Assembly: GCA_009778375.1 (NCBI GenBank)
Contig: WRJW01000160.1
Location: forward strand, 1-7,379
DNA length: 7,379 bases
Direction: 5' to 3'
Origin: Bacteroidota bacterium
GTDB lineage: Bacteria; Bacteroidota; Bacteroidia; Bacteroidales; UBA932
This document shows, piece after piece, positions 7,252-7,379 of this stretch. Below the pieces are notes generated by a model. It was given only the letters and a program-made list of their open reading frames with translations. It was not told where the DNA came from and did not search any database. Position 1 is the stretch's first letter; each line of letters starts with the position of its first letter. Position numbers and translations under genes: made by a program.

Positions 7252-7276
7252 TAAGGCAAAATTTGTTTTGGCCTTA
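7252..7276. repeat. Inverted repeat (hairpin) in the purL downstream spacer
   Basis: TAAGGCAAAA (7252-7261) and TTTTGGCCTTA (7266-7276) form a ten-base-pair stem with one bulged G and a TTTG loop. No T-tract follows on either strand, so it is not a textbook intrinsic terminator. Its site between purL and a possible convergent gene would suit a bidirectional transcription end or mRNA-stabilising structure; that role is inference. Confidence 0.45.
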
Positions 7277-7304
7277 CCTCACAAAAAATCGAATGAGGGG
7301 TATG

Positions 7305-7379
7305 CTAAATTAAGGTATTATCCCACAACTGTTTCAAAAATGCTTGCCAAGGGAAGAGTTCTATTTTATGACCCACTAT
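7305..7379 (-). CDS. Possible C-terminal end of a convergent gene (24 codons, partial)
   Basis: On the minus strand one frame is open from the right edge for 24 codons and ends at TAG (7307-7305); the peptide ends WQAFLKQLWDNTLI. The other two minus-strand frames hit stops within six codons. The tryptophan- and hydrophobic-rich composition looks protein-like, and a convergent gene would fit the hairpin just beyond its stop. The stretch is far too short to assign a family, and open frames this short arise often by chance. The rival reading is a plus-strand gene starting at the ATG at 7340, open for 13 codons to the edge. Confidence 0.25.
   Translation of the reverse strand: MVGHKIELFPWQAFLKQLWDNTLI

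Overview
The window looks like ordinary chromosomal DNA from a member of the Bacteroidota, not a mobile or accessory island. The evidence is: (i) both promoters in the central divergent intergenic region carry the Bacteroidota -7 box TAnnTTTG, one of them with a TTTG -33 element at a plausible distance; (ii) the gene families are typical of the phylum (a DUF5686-type outer-membrane protein, a two-repeat Gate/nucleoside-recognition membrane protein, a divergent NodB-like lipoprotein) and the large single-chain PurL starts with the MI-x-FF sequence usual for Bacteroidota PurL. I cannot name a genus.

Layout. Bases 1-1569 (minus strand) hold the first 523 codons of a DUF5686-family secreted protein that runs off the left edge. 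It has no ATG near its signal peptide and apparently starts at TTG, overlapping the stop of the upstream gene in a TTGA junction. Bases 1566-2498 (minus) encode a 310-aa integral membrane Gate-domain protein with two internally similar halves. Bases 2499-2589 are a compact divergent promoter region. On the plus strand, 2590-3411 encodes a 273-aa predicted lipoprotein of the polysaccharide-deacetylase (NodB) fold with an altered first metal/catalytic motif. One base after its stop comes purL (3413-7087), a complete 1224-aa FGAM synthase with its fused glutaminase domain and a purine-rich GGAGGAG sequence ahead of the ATG. Bases 7088-7379 have no well-supported gene. They contain two hairpins, an isolated promoter-like box, and possibly the last 24 codons of a convergent gene entering from the right.

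Working together. The minus-strand pair is a translationally coupled operon of two envelope proteins. The plus-strand pair is an operon of an envelope lipoprotein with a purine-biosynthesis enzyme; no other pur gene is in view, so the pairing may be simple adjacency. I found no CRISPR, transposon, RNA gene, toxin-antitoxin or defence system. The points most worth a second look are the altered NodB motif 1, the lost N-terminal domain of the DUF5686 protein, and the two start-codon reassignments.
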